In this document: positions 25,948 to 34,636 of the stretch, piece by piece
How the letters are laid out: each line of letters opens with the position of its first letter
Numbering within the stretch: position 1 is the stretch's first letter
Source: Bacteroidaceae bacterium
Lineage (GTDB): Bacteria; Bacteroidota; Bacteroidia; Bacteroidales; Bacteroidaceae
Assembly: GCA_017447625.1 (NCBI GenBank)
Contig: JAFSNB010000024.1
Location: 1 to 64,000, forward strand
Direction of reading: 5' to 3'
Length of the DNA: 64,000 nt
Translations under genes and position numbers: made by a program
Notes under the pieces: model-generated
The model's input: only the letters and a program-made list of their open reading frames with translations
The model's database searches: none
What the model was told of the DNA's origin: nothing

Positions 25948-27663
25948 TTATTTTCCGGAATTCAAAAGATATTTCGCCAGAGGACAGTCGGAGGCGCGGA
26001 GGCCTTTGGCTATGCTTTCGGCATTGAGTTGAGCACCCTTCAGACTGGTGTGCGTGTGGTCGTGATTGTAATATGCTTTTGCGGCTTCCTGTCCAATACT
26101 GTCGAGAGCGTCCGCGGATATGTTGTGCAGGTCTATGAATGTCACGCCTGTATCCTTTACGACATCCCGATACCAGCGGCCGTAGGAATCGTTGCGTCGC
26201 TCAATTTTGCCGTCTGGCCACTCGTTGCGCGGGGTTAGGCTGACAAGTATGGGCACTGCGCCCTTCTCGCGGCAGTCGTCTATCATCTTGCGCAGATAGA
26301 AACCGAAGCTATAGACTACTTCGTTGTAAGCCTCCTTGTCCGTGACGACACGACTGACAACGCTGGAATCCTCTGAGCAGGCAATTACTCCTCGGTGCTT
26401 GCCGCGACCCAGCTCACCGATGTCGTTATGTCCGAACTGGATAGTAACGAAATCGCCCGGGCGCAGAGCGTTATATACCTTCTCCCAGCGTTTTTCCTTC
26501 AAGTAAGTGCGGGTGCTGCGACCTGCTTGAGCGCAGTTAACCAGAGTGATGCGTGAGGAGTCGAAGATGCGGCTGGCCTGAGAGCCCCAGCCCCACATAC
26601 CAGTACTGTCCTTATCCTCGTTCTTCACGGTGCTGTCGCCGCAGATGAAGAGCACGGGCTTGCCCTCTTCGCGCTTCACTTGCTGCGTGGGCGGCGTGAG
26701 GTTCTGCATCATATCCTGCAGAGGCTTCAGCTCAGGATGGGTTGATGCCATTAGCCCCTCGGCTGCGGAGCGGGCGTTGAGCTGAGCGCCGAAAGCCGAA
26801 GTGTGGATGTTGTCGAGATAGAAGTGGTAGTTGAGTTTCCACGAGGACATCTCATCATATTTGGCGGCAGAGATCTCGTTGAGGTCTATGAACGGTACGT
26901 CCAACTCCTTTGCCACCACTTTTGCCCAAAGACCGAAATTCTGGTTCACGCGAACGGGCTGCCAGGCAGACCATTGACCATTGACCATTGACCATTGACC
27001 ATTGGTTGTTGGCTGTTGGCTATTTACTGCACGCTTCCTTGGTGTCAGACTCATCAGAATCGGGTGTGCGCCCAGAGCGCGTGTCTCACGGATGAAGCGG
27101 CGCATATATTCGCCGTAGCTATAGACCGTCTCCTGCTTGCCCTTGTTTGGGCCTTCTTTCAGGGTTACGACCATCGAGTCAGTGGCCGATGTGCCGCGAA
27201 TGGTGGCGCGGCAGCGACCGCTGTCAAACGGGCCGTTGTCGTTGTGTCCCAATTCGATTATGACGTAGTCGCCCGGGCGGATACCTTTCTTCACATCGGG
27301 CCAGAGCTGGCGGTAGAAGGTTCGTGATGAGGTGCCGCCGAGAGCTTGGTTCTCAACGGTGATGCGTGCCTCGTCGAAGTACTGGCCGGCAAAGAATCCC
27401 CAGCCCCACTGTCCGTTGTCGCCATTGCCTTTAGTGCCTGTACGCATCGTGGAGTTGCCAACGAGGAAGAGGACGGGATTCGTGCCGCGGCGACTGCTGC
27501 CGGCCACGGGGCGTGCCGTCTTGACTTTCTCCAGACTGTCCAGCGTGAGGTCAACGACCTGATTTTCGTCCTCCATGGGACGGAACTTCTTTACTTGAGC
27601 CTGTACAGCGAGAGTAGCTGTTGCGGCGAAAAGCCATACAAGGCAACGAAAATATCTTATCAT
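25948..27663 (-). CDS. Tandem two-domain SGNH acetylesterase (CE12/rhamnogalacturonan acetylesterase-like)
   Basis: 571 residues with a signal peptide (about 1-22) and two consecutive CE12-like domains. Domain 1 (about 63-310) has GNST (Ser71) in block I, LGHND in block III, and DNIHTS (Asp284, His287). Domain 2 (about 335-560) has the standard GDST (Ser344), FGHND, and DHTHTS near its end. Such enzymes remove acetyl groups from pectin or xylan side positions outside the cytoplasm. Domain 1 has Asn for the usual Asp before the catalytic Ser, a conservative change. Residues about 213-232 of domain 1 are a low-complexity in-frame insertion (NSQQPTTNGQWSMVNGQWS) encoded by the 7-base TTGACCA repeat, placed before the AWQPVRVN segment. 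No promoter box was clear upstream. Confidence 0.85.
   Translation of the reverse strand: MIRYFRCLVWLFAATATLAVQAQVKKFRPMEDENQVVDLTLDSLEKVKTARPVAGSSRRGTNPVLFLVGNSTMRTGTKGNGDNGQWGWGFFAGQYFDEARITVENQALGGTSSRTFYRQLWPDVKKGIRPGDYVIIELGHNDNGPFDSGRCRATIRGTSATDSMVVTLKEGPNKGKQETVYSYGEYMRRFIRETRALGAHPILMSLTPRKRAVNSQQPTTNGQWSMVNGQWSAWQPVRVNQNFGLWAKVVAKELDVPFIDLNEISAAKYDEMSSWKLNYHFYLDNIHTSAFGAQLNARSAAEGLMASTHPELKPLQDMMQNLTPPTQQVKREEGKPVLFICGDSTVKNEDKDSTGMWGWGSQASRIFDSSRITLVNCAQAGRSTRTYLKEKRWEKVYNALRPGDFVTIQFGHNDIGELGRGKHRGVIACSEDSSVVSRVVTDKEAYNEVVYSFGFYLRKMIDDCREKGAVPILVSLTPRNEWPDGKIERRNDSYGRWYRDVVKDTGVTFIDLHNISADALDSIGQEAAKAYYNHDHTHTSLKGAQLNAESIAKGLRASDCPLAKYLLNSGK
26974..27001. repeat. Tandem TTGACCA x4 inserted in the acetylesterase coding region
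   Basis: Four exact 7-base units TTGACCA are flanked by TTGGTTGTTGGCTGTTGGC words. On the minus strand they encode NGQWSMVNGQWS within esterase domain 1. The unit is not a multiple of three, so any net change in copy number not divisible by three would break the gene. Confidence 0.85.
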
Positions 27664-27777
27664 TTATCTGCAGATAATGCGGCCTTTTCTTAGGCGTTAT
27701 TACGTTATTCCGTTATATCGTTATATCGTCGGGCCGCTAAATCGTTAAATCGTAAATAGTCAAATCGTAAAATAAAA
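27664..27777. repeat. Intergenic AT-rich word repeats (CGTTATATCGTTATATCG, AAATCGTAAATAGTCAAATCG)
   Basis: Between the acetylesterase and der genes lie a 14-base palindrome TTATCTGCAGATAA (27664-27677), then ATTACGTTATTCCGTTATATCG words, then AAATCGTTAAATCGTAAATAGTCAAATCGTAAAAT words. The same vocabulary recurs at 45225-45255, 50490-50600 and 54095-54200. Confidence 0.7.
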
Positions 27778-29085
27778 TTATTTTTGTCGGATGAAGATGT
27801 TTATTGGAGTGCCGGAGAAGTCCCAGCGCTCGCGTATCTGGTTTTCGAGGAAGCGGCGATACGGCTCCTTGATATACTGCGGCAGATTGGCATAGAAGAC
27901 AAATGTCGGTACGCGCGTGTCGGGCACCTGCGAGCAGTACTTAATCTTAATGTACTTGCCTTTGATCGATGGGGGCGGGTAGGCCTCGATGAGCGGCAAC
28001 ATCTCCTCGTTCAGACGCTTGGTCCCGACGCGTGCGCGACGGTGTTCGCTCACCGCGTTTGCAGCCTCCAGAACCTTGAATATGCGCTGTTTGGTGAGTG
28101 CGGATGAGAAGATGATATCGAAATCGGTGAAGGGAGCCATTCGCTGGCGTATTGTGTCTTCGAAATACTGGATTGCCTTGGTGCTCTTGTCCTCTGCCAA
28201 ATCCCATTTGTTCACCACAACTACCATTCCTTTCTGGTTGCGCTGGATAAGTTGGAAGATGTTGATGTCCTGAGCCTCGATGCCGCGAGTGGCATCAATC
28301 ATCAGTACGCAGACATCGCTGTTCTCGATGGCTCTGATGCTGCGCATCACGCTGTAGAACTCCAGATCCTCGCTCACTTTGCTCTTCTTACGGATACCTG
28401 CGGTATCTACCAGAAGGAAATCGAAGCCGAACTTCTGATAGCGTGTGTAGATGCTGTCGCGTGTGGTTCCGGCGATGTCGGTAACGATGTGGCGCTCTTC
28501 GCCGATAAAGGCGTTGATGAGGCTGCTCTTGCCTGCGTTCGGGCGGCCCACGATGGCGATGCGCGGCAGTTCCAGAGCTTCGATGTCGCCGCTTTCTTCC
28601 GGCATCTTCTCTACGATGAGGTCGAGCAGTTCGCCCGTTCCTGAGCCTGTGATAGCGCTTATGCACATCGGGTCGCCGAGACCAAGTGCATAGAATTCAG
28701 CCGAATAGAACTGTTGCGTGCTGTTATCCGTTTTGTTGCAGACCAGGATTACGGGTTTTGTGGCGCGGCGCAGAATATTTGCCACGGCTGCGTCAAGGTC
28801 GGTTATGCCGCTATTGACATCCACGAGGAAGAGAATGATATCAGCCTCCTCGGTGGCGATGGCCACCTGCTTGCGAATCTGCTCTTCGAAGATGTCGTCG
28901 CTGCCTTCCACCCATCCGCCTGTATCTACCACGGAGAACTCGCGGCCAATCCATTCGCATTTGCCGTACTGACGGTCACGTGTGGTGCCTGCCTCGTCGG
29001 AGACGATGGCGTGGCGCGTCTGTGTGAGACGGTTGAAGAGGGTTGACTTGCCCACATTTGGGCGTCCTACGATGGCTACTAGCAT
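27778..29085 (-). CDS. der: Ribosome biogenesis GTPase Der (EngA)
   Basis: 435 residues from the Met of [14 protein letters not shown]. Two G domains are visible: GRPNVGKS ... DTGG ... NKTD, then GRPNAGKS ... DTAG ... NKWD. The C-terminal KH-like domain (about 350-435) closes the protein, as usual for Der. The enzyme hydrolyses GTP and assists 50S subunit maturation. An upstream ATG at 29115 would add [10 protein letters not shown], but those codons are AATTCATAATT repeat DNA, so 29085 is chosen. It is the last gene of the leftward cluster DUF177-rpmF-fabH-era-der. Confidence 0.95.
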   Translation of the reverse strand: MLVAIVGRPNVGKSTLFNRLTQTRHAIVSDEAGTTRDRQYGKCEWIGREFSVVDTGGWVEGSDDIFEEQIRKQVAIATEEADIILFLVDVNSGITDLDAAVANILRRATKPVILVCNKTDNSTQQFYSAEFYALGLGDPMCISAITGSGTGELLDLIVEKMPEESGDIEALELPRIAIVGRPNAGKSSLINAFIGEERHIVTDIAGTTRDSIYTRYQKFGFDFLLVDTAGIRKKSKVSEDLEFYSVMRSIRAIENSDVCVLMIDATRGIEAQDINIFQLIQRNQKGMVVVVNKWDLAEDKSTKAIQYFEDTIRQRMAPFTDFDIIFSSALTKQRIFKVLEAANAVSEHRRARVGTKRLNEEMLPLIEAYPPPSIKGKYIKIKYCSQVPDTRVPTFVFYANLPQYIKEPYRRFLENQIRERWDFSGTPINIFIRQK

Positions 29086-29099
29086 AATTATCTCAATTC

Positions 29100-29231
29100 T
29101 TAATTCATAATTCACAATTCATAATCAGACCTGCGGGCGGAGTACTTCAATTCACATTGCATAATTCACAATTCATAATCAGACTATATGCCAATGCGAC
29201 GTGCAACACATTATGAATTAAAAATTATGAA
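29100..29231. repeat. Intergenic AATTCATAATTC words with a 25-base direct repeat
   Basis: The segment between era and der is built of AATTCATA/AATTCACA words. A 25-base stretch containing ATTCACAATTCATAATCAGAC-type sequence occurs identically at 29106-29130 and 29160-29184, and inverted TTATGAATTA words follow at 29211-29240. The region could fold into an AT-rich structure in the mRNA between the two GTPase genes. Confidence 0.8.
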
Positions 29232-30119
29232 TTATGAATTAATGTCATATCCAAACTGCCGCATGGCGCGGTCGCTGCTGCGCCAGTCCTTATCTACCTT
29301 GACGAAGGTGGAGAGGTATATCTTCTTGCCGAAGAAACGCTCCAGGTCGCGGCGGGCCTCGGTGGAGACTCGCTTTAGAGCTACGCCCTGGTGACCAATT
29401 ACGATACCTTTCTGGCTCTCGCGCTCCACGTAGATTACGGCGCTGATGCGGATGAGCTCGTCGCTCTCCTTGAACTCCTCCACGGAAACCTCTACAGAGT
29501 AGGGAATCTCCTTTGTGTAATAGAGCAGGATCTTCTCACGAATAATCTCGGAGACGAAGAAACGTGCGGGCTTGTCCGTAAGCTGGTCCTTGTCGAAGAA
29601 CGGGGGCGATTCGGGCAGAAGCTCGCGGATGCGGCGCAGCACATAGTCCGCGTTGAATTTGTGCAGGGCGGAGATGGGAATCACCTCTGCATCGGGCAAC
29701 ACCACGCTCCACTCCTCTACCTTGGCGGTGAGAGTGGCCTGGTCGGTGAGGTCTATCTTGTTGATAAGCACCAGCACAGGCACGCTCATCTTCTGCACCT
29801 TAGCCAGAAAGTCCGCGTTCTTGTCCGGAGTCTCAACGGTGTCGGTGACATAGAGCAGCACGTCGGCATCCTGCAGAGCGCTCTCTGAGAATTGCAGCAT
29901 CTGCTCCTGCAGCTTGTAGTTGGGCTTCAGCACGCCCGGGGTGTCTGAAAATACAATCTGGGAGTCTTCTGTGTTCACGATTCCCATGATGCGGTGGCGC
30001 GTGGTTTGAGCCTTGAAGGTGGCGATGGATATTCGCTCACCCACAAGGAGATTCATCAGGGTTGATTTCCCGACGTTCGGGTTCCCGACGATGTTTACGA
30101 AACCGGATTTATGCGCCAT
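29232..30119 (-). CDS. era: GTPase Era
   Basis: 295 residues, the usual length. The N-terminal G domain has GNPNVGKS, the DTPG switch (SDTPGVLKP) and NKID. The C-terminal KH domain includes the GHQG-type loop ([31 protein letters not shown]). Era binds the 3' end of 16S rRNA and helps 30S assembly. Its start overlaps the end of fabH by 11 bases, indicating translational coupling. The last codons run into the AATTCATAATT repeat (GYDINS then stop). Confidence 0.95.
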   Translation of the reverse strand: MAHKSGFVNIVGNPNVGKSTLMNLLVGERISIATFKAQTTRHRIMGIVNTEDSQIVFSDTPGVLKPNYKLQEQMLQFSESALQDADVLLYVTDTVETPDKNADFLAKVQKMSVPVLVLINKIDLTDQATLTAKVEEWSVVLPDAEVIPISALHKFNADYVLRRIRELLPESPPFFDKDQLTDKPARFFVSEIIREKILLYYTKEIPYSVEVSVEEFKESDELIRISAVIYVERESQKGIVIGHQGVALKRVSTEARRDLERFFGKKIYLSTFVKVDKDWRSSDRAMRQFGYDINS

Positions 30120-31107
30120 CGTATCCCCATTTCATGTATGCTGCTCCCCAGGTGAAGCCGGCACCGAAGGCCGTGAATATGAGGTTGTCTCCTTTGCGCA
30201 GCTGCTTCTCGTACTCCCACAGAGCCAGAGGCAGGGTTGCGCTGGAGGTGTTGCCGTAATGCTGGATATTAATCATAACCTTCTCCATAGGCATATCGAG
30301 ACGCTTGGCTACAGCGTCGATTATGCGCACGTTGGCCTGATGCGGAATAACCCAGTCGATATTGTCCTTGTTCAGGTTGTTGCGCTCGGCAATGCGGCCT
30401 ACGGCATCGCTCATGTTCGTTACGGCGAACTTGAACACGGTGCGGCCCTCCTGATGCAGGAGATGCAGTTTGTGTTCCAGCGCAAAGCTGGATACCGGAG
30501 AGGCCGAACCGCCTGACTTGATGCAGAGGAAGGGCAGTCCTGCACCGTCTGTACGCAGGTAGCTGTCTCTCCATCCCAGATCCTCAGTGGTCGGTTCCAC
30601 GAGCGTCGCTCCGGCTCCGTCGCCGAAGATGGGGCATGTCTGGCGGTCGGTGTAGTCGATGATGCTTGACATCTTATCGGCTCCGACAATCACGATTTTC
30701 TTATATCGTCCGCTCTCAATCATGCATGCGGCCTGATCCATAGCGAAAAGCCATCCGGAGCAGGCGGCCGAGAGTTCAAATGCGTGTGCGTTTGTCATTC
30801 CGCATTTGCCCAGAATGATGCTGGCAGTCGAGGGAATCTGGTAGTCAGGTGTCGATGTGGAGCAAATCACGGCATCCACTGTCAGCGGATCCGTATTTGT
30901 CTTCTCCAAGAGTTGCTTCACGGCTTTGCGAGCCATATAGCTTGTTCCGAGTCCCTCTTCGTTGAGGAGGCGGCGTTCCTTGACGCCTATGCGAGCCATA
31001 ATCCATTCGTCGCTGGTGTCGATCATGTGCGATAGCTGCTCGTTGTCAAGCACATACTCGGGTACATATCCCCCGACCCCTGTAATTATGGCGTGTATCT
31101 TTTCCAT
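30109..31107 (-). CDS. fabH: Beta-ketoacyl-ACP synthase III (FabH)
   Basis: 332 residues, full length. The catalytic triad is visible as Cys116 ([10 protein letters not shown]), His256 (VIPHQANVR) and Asn286 (HYGNTSS). The opening [17 protein letters not shown] and the [14 protein letters not shown] segment are typical. FabH condenses acetyl-CoA (or a branched primer) with malonyl-ACP to start fatty acid synthesis in the cytoplasm. It lies downstream of rpmF, separated by a hairpin (31134-31162), and overlaps era by 11 bases. The linkage of rpmF and fabH is widely conserved in bacteria. Confidence 0.95.
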   Translation of the reverse strand: MEKIHAIITGVGGYVPEYVLDNEQLSHMIDTSDEWIMARIGVKERRLLNEEGLGTSYMARKAVKQLLEKTNTDPLTVDAVICSTSTPDYQIPSTASIILGKCGMTNAHAFELSAACSGWLFAMDQAACMIESGRYKKIVIVGADKMSSIIDYTDRQTCPIFGDGAGATLVEPTTEDLGWRDSYLRTDGAGLPFLCIKSGGSASPVSSFALEHKLHLLHQEGRTVFKFAVTNMSDAVGRIAERNNLNKDNIDWVIPHQANVRIIDAVAKRLDMPMEKVMINIQHYGNTSSATLPLALWEYEKQLRKGDNLIFTAFGAGFTWGAAYMKWGYDGA

Positions 31108-31133
31108 AATCGGTTGGTAAGGTTAATACTGAA

Positions 31134-31162
31134 AAGAGTGAAGAGCCGGGCTCTTCACTCTT
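31134..31162 (-). terminator. Hairpin between rpmF and fabH (attenuator or RNA processing signal)
   Basis: AAGAGTGAAGAG (31134-31145) pairs perfectly with CTCTTCACTCTT (31151-31162) around CCGGG. Read leftwards it is followed by a short T run. It could act as a partial terminator that gives more rpmF than fabH transcript. Confidence 0.65.
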
Positions 31163-31178
31163 CCTTTTTCTAAGATCT

Positions 31179-31361
31179 TTATGCCTCGGCCTTCTCGATG
31201 GCTATCTTACCTCTGTAATATCCGCATGCGGGGCAAACAGTGTGGTAGATGTGAAACTCGCCGCAGTTGGGGCATTTAGCCAGTGTAGGAGCTACAGCCT
31301 TGTCATGTGTACGACGCTTAAGCGTACGTGTCTTTGATTGTCTTCTTTTAGGATGTGCCAT
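31179..31361 (-). CDS. rpmF: 50S ribosomal protein L32
   Basis: 60 residues beginning MAHPKRRQSKTRT, the L32 signature. Four zinc-ligand cysteines are present as CPNC (near residue 30) and CPAC (near 44). It is the zinc-binding (C+) form of L32, a small protein of the large ribosomal subunit. It follows the DUF177 gene by 47 bases and precedes fabH. Confidence 0.97.
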   Translation of the reverse strand: MAHPKRRQSKTRTLKRRTHDKAVAPTLAKCPNCGEFHIYHTVCPACGYYRGKIAIEKAEA

Positions 31362-31408
31362 GATGTTTGTTTATTTTAATGTTTATATATTATTCTTTTA
31401 ACTTAATG

Positions 31409-31912
31409 TCAATTATCAACTGTCAACTCTCTCAGCTTCTCCCATCGCGGGTCGCCAGTGCTCGAGGCTGTGTGTTCGTTGAGCAGAGCCGTCATCGCGC
31501 TGTCACACTGTCCCTCGGGATGTGTGTGGCTGATGGGGATAGCCAGAGCGATGCACTCGTAGATGTTCCAGGCGAAGTCCAGAGTGTTCATGTCGGCGGG
31601 GATAGTGATTATCTGTCCGTCGTCGCAGAACTCGTCTCCCTCCTGCACTTTCAGGTCCATATCCCCGCTGACATCCTGCTGCATGGGCTCCAGACAGCGG
31701 TCGCAGGGGATAGTCACCTGCCCCTCAATGTGCAGACTGACTTCGTAGCTGGCGGTCTTCTTCTGTATTCGCAGGGTTACGTCCACCAGCCCGTCGCTCA
31801 CCAAGTCTTGATCCAAAGTCTCGAAAAACGGTTTGCCTACCTGCCATTCAAGCGTCACGGCATCCGCTCCCAAGTCCAACAGATTGACGTTATAGGAAGC
31901 TACTTTGCTCAT
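31409..31912 (-). CDS. DUF177 (YceD-type) protein upstream of rpmF
   Basis: 167 residues from MSKVASYNVN. The motif CDRCLEPM near the middle and its position directly before rpmF identify the DUF177/YceD family, implicated in 23S rRNA metabolism in other bacteria. A TTG four codons upstream (31924) lies in the promoter box and is rejected. The transcript leader would be only a few bases (see 31922-31929). The C-terminus TVDN and stop codon are formed by the GTTGATAATTGACA repeat that also ends the GH2 gene at 34581. Confidence 0.85.
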   Translation of the reverse strand: MSKVASYNVNLLDLGADAVTLEWQVGKPFFETLDQDLVSDGLVDVTLRIQKKTASYEVSLHIEGQVTIPCDRCLEPMQQDVSGDMDLKVQEGDEFCDDGQIITIPADMNTLDFAWNIYECIALAIPISHTHPEGQCDSAMTALLNEHTASSTGDPRWEKLRELTVDN

Positions 31913-31921
31913 ACTGGGCGG

Positions 31922-31929
31922 CAAAGGTA
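31922..31929 (-). promoter_or_regulatory. -7 element TACCTTTG for the DUF177-rpmF-fabH-era-der cluster
   Basis: TACCTTTG on the minus strand is followed by CCGCCCAGT and then the ATG at 31912. Transcription expected a few bases after the box would leave a leader under about 10 bases, so the first gene may be almost leaderless. Confidence 0.7.
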
Positions 31930-32026
31930 CGACAAATTATTAAAATGAAGAAATGAAAAGGGAAAAATTAGAACGGAAAAATGAAAAATTAACAATTATC
32001 AATTCTCAATTATCAATTAATTAGCT

Positions 32027-32034
32027 TATCTTTG
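32027..32034 (+). promoter_or_regulatory. -7 element TATCTTTG of the GH2 gene at 32068
   Basis: TATCTTTG followed by CGCC lies 33 bases before ATG 32068. The upstream spacer (31950-32020) consists of AATGAAAAATTAACAATTATCAATT words, so the -33 region lies in repeat-like DNA. Confidence 0.7.
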
Positions 32035-32067
32035 CGCCCAGATAATCGATAACAAAGAAAAAAGCAA

Positions 32068-34581
32068 ATGAAACGCACCCTTTTCACACTATTGGCTGTA
32101 GCAGCCTCCGCAGCGCTGTTCGCACACGACCGTACGGAAACCGTACTCACAGACGGTTGGCAGTTCTCTCACGACAAACAGACGTGGACAGAAGTCTCTG
32201 TGCCGCACGACTGGGCCATCAGCGGCCCCTTTGACAAGAAGTGGGATTTGCAGCGCGTGGCCATAGTGCAGAACGGCGAGCAGGAAGCCACCGAGAAGAG
32301 CGGCCGCTCGGGCGCGCTGCCTTGGATTGGCGAGGGCTTCTACAAGCGGGTGTTTCAGATTCCCCAGGGTTTCAGCGGCCACGCAGAGCTGCTCTTCGAC
32401 GGCGCTATGGCGGAGCCAACGGTCTTTGTCAACGGGCAGAGGGCTGGCGGCTGGGCCTACGGTTACAACGCCTTCCGCATCGACATCACCAAACTGGTAC
32501 ATGCTGGCGACAACCAGCTGGAAGTGGCCTTGCGGAATATGGAGGAGAGTTCGCGCTGGTATCCCGGTGCAGGAATCTACCGTCCAGTGAAACTTATCCT
32601 TACGGACAAGACTTATATCGACGACTGGAGTCTCTGCGTGCGCGCGACAGACATTAATAAGAACGGCGTTCTAACGGTTGAGGTAGATGGCAAGGTCGTG
32701 AATGTGCCACCGAAGACAGAGCCCAAAGTGCAGACAATGGCCAAAGTTGCCATGACGACACCCGATGGTGAAATCGTCAACAGTGATGACTTACGCTTGG
32801 CAGACGACGGTACGTTCCACACACGTTTCTTTTTCAAGAATCCCAAGCTATGGTCTCCGGAGACACCTTATCTATATACAGTCACGGCAACGGTGAACCG
32901 CGTGAACGGTAACGGGTCCGAGAATGTATATGACGGACAGTCGTACGAACGGCTCGACAGCAAAACTATAAAGACGGGTCTGCGCACCGTGCGTGTCTCG
33001 CGCGAACATGGCTTCCAGCTAAACGGCCAGACGCGCAAGCTCAAGGGCGTCTGCCTGCACCACGACCTCGGGCCCTTGGGCGCCGCCGTGAACAAGGCAG
33101 CCCTTATCCGCCAGATAAAGATTATGAAAGAGATGGGCTGCGACGCCATACGCACGGCGCACAATATGCCCTCGCAGATGCAGATGGACATCTGCGATTC
33201 ACTTGGCATAATGGTTATGGCAGAGAGTTTCGACATGTGGATTTATCCCAAGTGCAAGAACGGTTACGCACGTTTCTTCCGCGAGTGGGCCGACCGTGAC
33301 ATCACCAACCTGGTGCTGGCCAACCGCAACCACCCGAGCATTGTAATGTGGAGCATAGGCAACGAAATTCCCGAGCAGTGGAGCGAGGAGGGCCGCCAGA
33401 TAGCCATCCGTCTGCAGGGCCTCTGCCACTCGCTTGACCCCACGCGTCCAGTCACCCAAGGCTGCGACCGCGTCGATAACGCGTTGGCCAGCGGCTTCGC
33501 ACAGGCTATGGACGTGCCCGGCCTGAACTACCGTCTGAAAAAATACCAGAAGGCATACGAGACGCTGACCCACGGCTTCCTGCTGGGTTCAGAGACCGCC
33601 TCCACAGTCTCGTCGCGCGGCACATATTATTTCCCCGTGACGCCAACGAACCATGGCGTTCACCCCGACGGGCAGTGCTCTGGCTATGACGTGGAGTGGT
33701 GCTCGTGGTCGAATCTACCCGACGACGACTGGGTGTGGCAGGACGATTATCCCTGGGTTATAGGCGAGTTCGTGTGGACTGGCTTCGACTATCTTGGCGA
33801 GCCCACGCCCTACGATGAGTACTGGCCTTCGCGCTCGTCCTATTTCGGCATCTGCGACCTCGCAGGCCTGCCCAAAGACCGGTATTTCCTCTACCGCTCT
33901 CACTGGAACAAAGCTTCACATACAATACACCTGCTCCCTCACTGGTCGTGGGGACAGAGCAAGAAGGATCAGGGCAACCGCATCGGTGAGGTCACACCCG
34001 TCTATTGCTACACCGACTACCCCAGCGCAGAGCTCTTCGTGAACGGAAAGAGTCAGGGGAAGATAAGTAAAAATGAAAAATTAAAAGGGAAAAGTGACGA
34101 GTCTTCTCGGCTGGACCGCTACCGCCTGCGCTGGAACAACGTTCGTTACGAGCCGGGAGAACTGAAGGTGGTGGTTTATGACGAGCAGGGTCAGAAGGCT
34201 GGCGAGAAGACAATCAATACGCCCGGCAAACCCTCCCGTCTGCAGCTCGACGCTTGGACTCAGCAGGGTGGTGGGCATCTCTACGCCGACGGGCAGGACA
34301 TGGCATTCGTCACCGTCTCCCTGACCGACAAACGCGGCACACTTATCCCCGATGCCGCCGACCAACTGACATTTGATGTCACCGGCTCAGGCCGTTTCGA
34401 AGCCGTCTGCAACGGCGACGCCACCAGTCTCGAGTCCTTCACCCAACCCACAATGAAACTGTTTCGCGGTCAGCTCGTCGTTGCAGTCCGCAGCGGCAAA
34501 CAGCCCGGCACCCTCACTCTGAAAGTCACCGACAAAACCCGCAAACTCACCCAAACAATCAAGTTGAGTGTTGATAATTGA
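32068..34581 (+). CDS. Glycoside hydrolase family 2, probable beta-galactosidase
   Basis: 837 residues with a signal peptide (MKRTLFTLLAVAASAALFAHD). The sugar-binding jelly roll (about 25-190), Ig-like domain (about 195-300) and TIM barrel (about 310-600) follow GH2 order. The acid/base is Glu433 in WSIGNEIPEQW, and the nucleophile is Glu567 in VIGEFVWTGFDYLGEP. A GH2 C-terminal Ig-like region and a further domain complete it. Substrate is most likely beta-galactosides, with other beta-glycosides possible. Residues about 669-681 (KNEKLKGKSDESS) are encoded by an AAAATGAAAAATTAAAAGGG word identical in style to nearby intergenic DNA, so an in-frame insertion in a surface loop is inferred. The stop codon lies in the GTTGATAATTGACA repeat. 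Confidence 0.9.
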   Translation: MKRTLFTLLAVAASAALFAHDRTETVLTDGWQFSHDKQTWTEVSVPHDWAISGPFDKKWDLQRVAIVQNGEQEATEKSGRSGALPWIGEGFYKRVFQIPQGFSGHAELLFDGAMAEPTVFVNGQRAGGWAYGYNAFRIDITKLVHAGDNQLEVALRNMEESSRWYPGAGIYRPVKLILTDKTYIDDWSLCVRATDINKNGVLTVEVDGKVVNVPPKTEPKVQTMAKVAMTTPDGEIVNSDDLRLADDGTFHTRFFFKNPKLWSPETPYLYTVTATVNRVNGNGSENVYDGQSYERLDSKTIKTGLRTVRVSREHGFQLNGQTRKLKGVCLHHDLGPLGAAVNKAALIRQIKIMKEMGCDAIRTAHNMPSQMQMDICDSLGIMVMAESFDMWIYPKCKNGYARFFREWADRDITNLVLANRNHPSIVMWSIGNEIPEQWSEEGRQIAIRLQGLCHSLDPTRPVTQGCDRVDNALASGFAQAMDVPGLNYRLKKYQKAYETLTHGFLLGSETASTVSSRGTYYFPVTPTNHGVHPDGQCSGYDVEWCSWSNLPDDDWVWQDDYPWVIGEFVWTGFDYLGEPTPYDEYWPSRSSYFGICDLAGLPKDRYFLYRSHWNKASHTIHLLPHWSWGQSKKDQGNRIGEVTPVYCYTDYPSAELFVNGKSQGKISKNEKLKGKSDESSRLDRYRLRWNNVRYEPGELKVVVYDEQGQKAGEKTINTPGKPSRLQLDAWTQQGGGHLYADGQDMAFVTVSLTDKRGTLIPDAADQLTFDVTGSGRFEAVCNGDATSLESFTQPTMKLFRGQLVVAVRSGKQPGTLTLKVTDKTRKLTQTIKLSVDN

Positions 34582-34610
34582 CAGTTGAAAATTGACAGTT
34601 GAGGCCCAGC
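34570..34610. repeat. GTTGATAATTGACA / AATTGACAGTTGA words at the end of the GH2 gene
   Basis: GTTGATAATTGACA (34570-34583) includes the GH2 stop codon and is followed by AATTGACAGTTGA repeated. The same 14 bases in reverse orientation form the end of the DUF177 gene at 31407-31420. Confidence 0.8.
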
Positions 34611-34636
34611 GTTATAACGAAATCACGCGCGAAATC

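Noticed and set aside
29085-29115. Upstream ATG as start of der ([10 protein letters not shown] extension)
   Set aside because: The extra codons are AATTCATAATT repeat DNA, and Der proteins start close to the [12 protein letters not shown] motif.
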